Positions 6,051 to 8,259 of a DNA stretch of 8,259 nucleotides are shown here, piece after piece. The first letter of the stretch is position 1. Every line of letters begins with the position of its first letter. Under the pieces are notes generated by a model. That model saw only the letters and a program-made list of their open reading frames with translations. It was not told the origin of the DNA and made no database searches. Made by a program: the position numbers and the translations under genes. This DNA is from Zoogloeaceae bacterium (lineage in GTDB: Bacteria > Pseudomonadota > Gammaproteobacteria > Burkholderiales > Rhodocyclaceae), in contig JAISLJ010000040.1 in the NCBI GenBank assembly GCA_031290955.1, positions 1 to 8,259 on the forward strand, given 5' to 3'.

Positions 6051-6719
6051 ATGACCACACACGGCGACTATCTGCCGAAGAAAGAAGCGGAGTTGATCGA
6101 CTGGGGCAACAATTTTGTCACGGAAATTACGGCTTCCGGCCCGGTGTGGGAGATTCCCCCCACGGAAATCTCAGGAGTCAGCACGGCGCTGACCAACTTC
6201 AAAACCCTGCACGCGCAAGCGGTCAGTCCGAGCAAGACCAGCGTGATTGTCGCGGCAAAGAACGCGGCCAGGGATGACTTCAAGGCGCGGGTGCGGGCGA
6301 TGGTGCGCTTCCGCTTTGCCAACCCGTCCATCAGCGATGCCGACCGGGTGCGCTGCGGCCTGCATCCGCGTGACAACACCAAGACGCCCATTCCCGATCC
6401 CACCACGGTGCCGCTCATTGCGGAACTCAAGCCGCTCGGCAACACCCGCGTGGAAATCCGCGCGCACGACGAGGCAACGCCGGAGAGCCACGCCATTCCC
6501 TACGGGTACAATGGCTGTCTACTAAGATATGCCTTCGGGCCGGGGCCGATCACCGATCTTGCCGCCTTGACCCACAGCACGCTGATGACGCGCCTGCTCT
6601 TCACGCTGGTTCTGCCGCCGGAGGCTTCGGGTTCCCGGCTCTCCTGCGCCGTCGCCTGGCAGAACGAACGCGGGCATGTGGGGCAGTTCAGCGAAATACA
6701 GAGCGTGGTGGTGGCGTGA
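6051..6719 (+). CDS. Conserved protein of unknown function, 222 aa
   Basis: No function can be assigned. There is no signal peptide or membrane segment, so it is probably cytoplasmic. The N-terminal half looks helical: YLPKKEAELIDWGNNF near residues 7-22, then KNAARDDFKARVRAM at 70-84. It is followed by the motif NPSISDADRVRCGL (91-104) and a Pro-rich linker, TPIPDPTTVP (112-121). The second half has alternating hydrophobic strands and ends in AVAWQNERGHVGQFSEI (from about residue 200), which suggests a beta-sandwich of fibronectin-III type. From memory, this architecture (a helical region, 'DADR..LG', 'TPIP.P', and a C-terminal 'RW.N..G..GPWSEI') recurs in uncharacterised proteins of spirochaetes, Bacteroidota and others. 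That is recollection without a search. The gene has its own promoter and a strong ribosome binding site. Start 6051 is preferred over 6021. Confidence 0.85.
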   Translation: MTTHGDYLPKKEAELIDWGNNFVTEITASGPVWEIPPTEISGVSTALTNFKTLHAQAVSPSKTSVIVAAKNAARDDFKARVRAMVRFRFANPSISDADRVRCGLHPRDNTKTPIPDPTTVPLIAELKPLGNTRVEIRAHDEATPESHAIPYGYNGCLLRYAFGPGPITDLAALTHSTLMTRLLFTLVLPPEASGSRLSCAVAWQNERGHVGQFSEIQSVVVA

Positions 6720-6745
6720 GGGTTTGGGACATGGCGCGGAATCTT

Positions 6746-6776
6746 GCGTCCTTCGTGTCCTTTGGACGTTGGACGC
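6746..6776. repeat. Nested perfect hairpin between the two hypothetical genes
   Basis: GCGTCC (6746-6751) pairs with GGACGC (6771-6776), and inside it GTCC (6757-6760) pairs with GGAC (6764-6767) over TTT. It begins 26 bp after the stop of the 222-aa gene. A terminator is possible, but there is no T-run after it on either strand. It could also be a remnant repeat. Confidence 0.5.
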
Positions 6777-6829
6777 TGCGCGATAAAACCGCGTAGCGCC
6801 AGTTTGTTCTATGGGAAGGGGCAAGAAAC

Positions 6830-7642
6830 ATGCCGTACCAATCTATTCTTCACTGCAAGCGTTCTGCGTTTGTATTCCTGCTCGCGCTATTCCTGCTTGT
6901 CTGTCGCAATGCAAACGCAGGATGGTACAACGTAACGAATTACGAGGGACAGGTTGGCACGTATCCGGTTCATCTTTCGATCCAGAAATATGAATCTTCC
7001 GGGGATGGCCTGACTATCCTCGGGAGCTACTACTATGATCGCCACATGGCGCCCATCCCTCTTTATGGCAAGCTGGGTGAAGGAGGGAAACTCTCGCTTT
7101 GTGAAATCCATTCTGACGATGAATACGCCAAAATAATCATTCACGGCTCAAGGTCTCCGGTTGATGTGTCCGCTTGCCCGTTTCAACTGGTGCTGGCTCA
7201 TCAATCGGCAAGCGGGTATTGGACAGAGGGCAAGCAAAGATACGAAGTCGCGCTCAATGAAACTGCCCGCCTTGATGATAGTGGCCGGGATTTTGTCCTC
7301 ACGGACAAATTCGAGATTCCCTTCTGGGGGCAAACTGCGCAACATATGTTTATCGGAGCTTACGAGCCAAATGATGCGGGGAATCGTGGTGTTCGCGTCA
7401 CCGTGAAAGTGATGAACAAAAGTTCTCGCCAACTGGTTCAAATCATACAGCCGGAAGACGATTGTCTTTTTGGTTTTTTCACGACACCAATTTATATGAA
7501 TATTGAGAGCGACATTAGTGATGGCTACGGTCCGCATGGCCCGGAGAAGATAATTTTCAACTGCCATAGCCCAAAAATTCTCCAGTTTTCCTTTTATAGA
7601 CTGAACAAATCTACCAGGAAATTTAAACTCGTCCCTGATTAG
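6830..7642 (+). CDS. Secreted protein of unknown function, 270 aa
   Basis: The N-terminus is a clear signal peptide: a KR-containing n-region (K10, R11), a hydrophobic core SAFVFLLALFLLV (12-24) and an ANA-G cleavage site after A30. C25 follows V24 and does not fit a lipobox, so a soluble periplasmic or exported protein is more likely than a lipoprotein. The mature part opens with YEGQVGTYPVHLSIQ and ILGSYYYD (about 38-65), a beta-rich pattern, and has few charged helices. The cysteines at about 91, 111, 223 and 245 could form disulfides. I do not recognise the family. A ribosome binding site, GGAAGGGG, lies 8 nt before the ATG. Its base and codon composition is visibly more AT-rich than the neighbours, with many TTT, AAA and ATT codons, suggesting recent acquisition. 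It sits 110 bp after the 222-aa gene on the same strand. Co-transcription is possible but unproven. Confidence 0.85.
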   Translation: MPYQSILHCKRSAFVFLLALFLLVCRNANAGWYNVTNYEGQVGTYPVHLSIQKYESSGDGLTILGSYYYDRHMAPIPLYGKLGEGGKLSLCEIHSDDEYAKIIIHGSRSPVDVSACPFQLVLAHQSASGYWTEGKQRYEVALNETARLDDSGRDFVLTDKFEIPFWGQTAQHMFIGAYEPNDAGNRGVRVTVKVMNKSSRQLVQIIQPEDDCLFGFFTTPIYMNIESDISDGYGPHGPEKIIFNCHSPKILQFSFYRLNKSTRKFKLVPD

Positions 7643-7672
7643 GGAAATCCTGATTGTCCCGGTTCAGTTATT

Positions 7673-7704
7673 CGTCACAAGTAAGCGAGCGCGGCGAAGC
7701 AATC
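7673..7704 (+). repeat. Degenerate REP-like element, copy F
   Basis: CGTCA followed by a diverged stretch and then GCGAGCGCGGCGAAGCAATC resembles the GTCATTGCGAG...GAAGCAATC version of the same repeat. The ATTGC segment of the left arm is lost or changed. It starts 31 bp after the stop of the secreted-protein gene. Confidence 0.4.
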
Positions 7705-7737
7705 TGGAAGTCTCCCATGCGCGGCAAGGGTGTGTGG

Positions 7738-7769
7738 ATTGCCACGGGCCTGCGCCCCTCGCAATGACG
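7738..7769 (-). repeat. REP-like palindromic element, copy C
   Basis: A 32-bp unit from ATTGCCACGGGCC to CGCAATGACG. It is the reverse complement of copy D (7873-7905) except for one indel and about one substitution, and it is very close to copy A near the other end of the window. C and D face each other in the same orientation as A and B. Confidence 0.75.
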
Positions 7770-7790
7770 AAATATTGGGCGTTTGGTTCA

Positions 7791-7842
7791 TTGCTGTGGG
7801 CGGTTGTTCTGTTGCTGTGGGTGGTTGTTCCGTTACTGTGGG
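7791..7842 (+). repeat. 21-bp tandem repeat between REP copies C and D
   Basis: Two full units (7791-7811 and 7812-7832) share 19 of 21 bases, with the form TTGCTGTGGG then a GGTTGTTC-rich tail. A third partial unit begins TTACTGTGGG at 7833. It is unrelated in sequence to the 21-bp repeat at 5909-5971. Confidence 0.75.
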
Positions 7843-7872
7843 CCTTCATTTCATCCCTGCAACCGTCCATCT

Positions 7873-7905
7873 CGTCATTGCGAGGGCCGCAGGCCCCGTG
7901 GCAAT
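7873..7905 (+). repeat. REP-like palindromic element, copy D
   Basis: CGTCATTGCGAGG then GCCGCAGGCCCCGTGGCAAT, with GGGCC-GCA-GGCCC as inner stem and ATTGC/GCAAT as outer stem. Copy B continues as CAATCCACC, but here the sequence turns into ACGTATCC, next to the 17-bp duplication and the IS. This suggests the element's right flank was rearranged. Confidence 0.75.
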
Positions 7906-7906
7906 A

Positions 7907-7940
7907 CGTATCCAAGCCGTAACCGTATCCAAGCCGTAAC
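7907..7940 (+). repeat. Perfect 17-bp tandem duplication at the IS edge
   Basis: CGTATCCAAGCCGTAAC occurs at 7907-7923 and again at 7924-7940 with no mismatch. It lies where the left end of the IS is expected, about 50-80 bp before the transposase start. The end CCGTAAC (7934-7940) is also inverted as GTTACGG at 7960-7966. Confidence 0.85.
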
Positions 7941-7968
7941 TCATTGATTTAAAAAGATGGTTACGGTA

Positions 7969-7983
7969 TTCCCGCATCGGGAA
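7969..7983 (+). promoter_or_regulatory. Hairpin covering the transposase ribosome binding site
   Basis: TTCCCG (7969-7974) pairs perfectly with CGGGAA (7978-7983) over CAT. The right arm contains the GGGA(AG) that would serve as ribosome binding site for ATG 7988. The fold would therefore hide the site in transcripts that enter from outside. RNA structure blocking transposase translation on read-through messages is known for other IS elements such as IS10 and IS50. Applying it here is inference. Confidence 0.45.
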
Positions 7984-7987
7984 GACC

Positions 7988-8259
7988 ATGAAGCAACAGA
8001 CATTCGCAACGGTGAAAGGCTTCGAGAAGCACAGCCGGAAGACGCGCAAGGAAGCATTTTTGGCGCGCATGGAGAAGCTGGTTCCGTGGTCGGAATTCTG
8101 CGCGCTGATCGAACCGCACTACCCGAAGGCGGGGAAGGGGAGGCCGCCGGTGGGTCTGGAGCGGATGTTGCGTATGTACTTTCTGGCGAACTGGTTCAAT
8201 CTGGCGGACGAAGCCTGCGAGGAGGCGCTGTACGACACGCCCGTGTTCCGGGAGTTCTG
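7988..8259 (+). CDS. IS5-family transposase, N-terminal 90 residues (truncated by window end)
   Basis: Transposase of an IS5-type element, a DDE enzyme that cuts and joins its own element's ends. Only the N-terminal InsH-type domain (DUF772-like) is inside the window. The catalytic D, D and E residues lie beyond it. The segments TRKEAFLARMEKLVPW, IEPHYPKAGKGRPP, LERML and the NLADEACEEALYD region align well with E. coli IS5 InsH (TRKEIFLSRMEQILPW, IEPFYPKAGNGRRP, LETMLR, NLSDGAMEDALYE). The frame is open from the ATG at 7988 to the edge with no stop, so the gene looks intact as far as visible. The ATG follows GGGAAG at a short spacing inside a hairpin. It is on the same strand as all the other genes here. 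Confidence 0.9.
   Translation, partial: MKQQTFATVKGFEKHSRKTRKEAFLARMEKLVPWSEFCALIEPHYPKAGKGRPPVGLERMLRMYFLANWFNLADEACEEALYDTPVFREF

Larger units (their letters stand above)
7924..8259 (+). mobile_element. Left part of an IS5-family insertion sequence, cut by window end
   Basis: The transposase at 7988 is IS5-like. IS5 itself has about 65 bp between its left end and the transposase start, which puts the left end here near 7920. The exact terminal inverted repeat cannot be fixed without the right end, so the left boundary is approximate. The leader holds an inverted repeat, CCGTAAC/GTTACGG (7934-7940 and 7960-7966), and a hairpin over the ribosome binding site (7969-7983). Confidence 0.7.

Noticed and set aside
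609..7642. A single defence island joining sbcDC with the two uncharacterised genes
   Set aside because: sbcDC is a common housekeeping operon. The 222-aa gene has its own promoter after a repeat-filled 372-bp gap, and neither downstream protein shows nuclease, helicase, toxin or sensor motifs that I can identify.
7664..7939. Several 62-83-codon ORFs between the secreted protein and the IS
   Set aside because: All are translations of REP-like elements and the 21-bp tandem repeat (LLWAVV/LLWVVV patterns), with no ribosome binding sites or family resemblance.

Overview
The window looks like a piece of a GC-rich bacterial chromosome. It carries an intact sbcD-sbcC operon, followed by two uncharacterised genes and the start of an IS5-family insertion sequence. 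SbcC and SbcD resemble the E. coli-type (proteobacterial-style) proteins more than distant Rad50/Mre11 forms. That suggests a Gram-negative bacterium, as does the secreted protein with a classical signal peptide. The sequence alone does not fix the phylum. No rRNA, tRNA or CRISPR array was seen.

Layout. Positions 1-608 are non-coding and packed with hairpins and repeat elements, including a roughly 257-bp composite inverted repeat (245-501) with a perfect 29-bp palindrome near its middle. An extended -10 promoter candidate (578-586) leads into sbcD (609-1844). sbcC (1851-5678) begins 6 bp after the sbcD stop in the same frame. SbcC is long, about 1275 residues, and carries an in-frame 15-bp minisatellite downstream of its zinc hook. 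Positions 5679-6050 hold a degenerate REP-like element, a perfect 14-bp-stem hairpin, a 21-bp tandem repeat and a good sigma70-type promoter. That promoter drives a 222-aa protein of unknown function (6051-6719). A structured 110-bp gap separates it from a secreted 270-aa protein of unknown function (6830-7642), whose base composition is visibly lower in GC. Positions 7643-7987 again hold REP-like elements, a second unrelated 21-bp tandem repeat and a 17-bp perfect duplication at the edge of the IS. The transposase (7988 onward) is cut by the window end.

How it works together. SbcD (nuclease) and SbcC (SMC-like ATPase) form one complex that cleaves DNA hairpins, palindromes and blocked ends. 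The flanks of this operon are themselves unusually rich in palindromes and inverted repeats, which are the substrates SbcCD is known to attack. This is a suggestive juxtaposition, not a demonstrated link. The two genes between sbcC and the IS look like accessory cargo. I see no evidence that they belong to the sbcDC operon, because the first has its own promoter and ribosome binding site. The best candidates for something undescribed are the composite repeat family and the 222-aa and 270-aa proteins.
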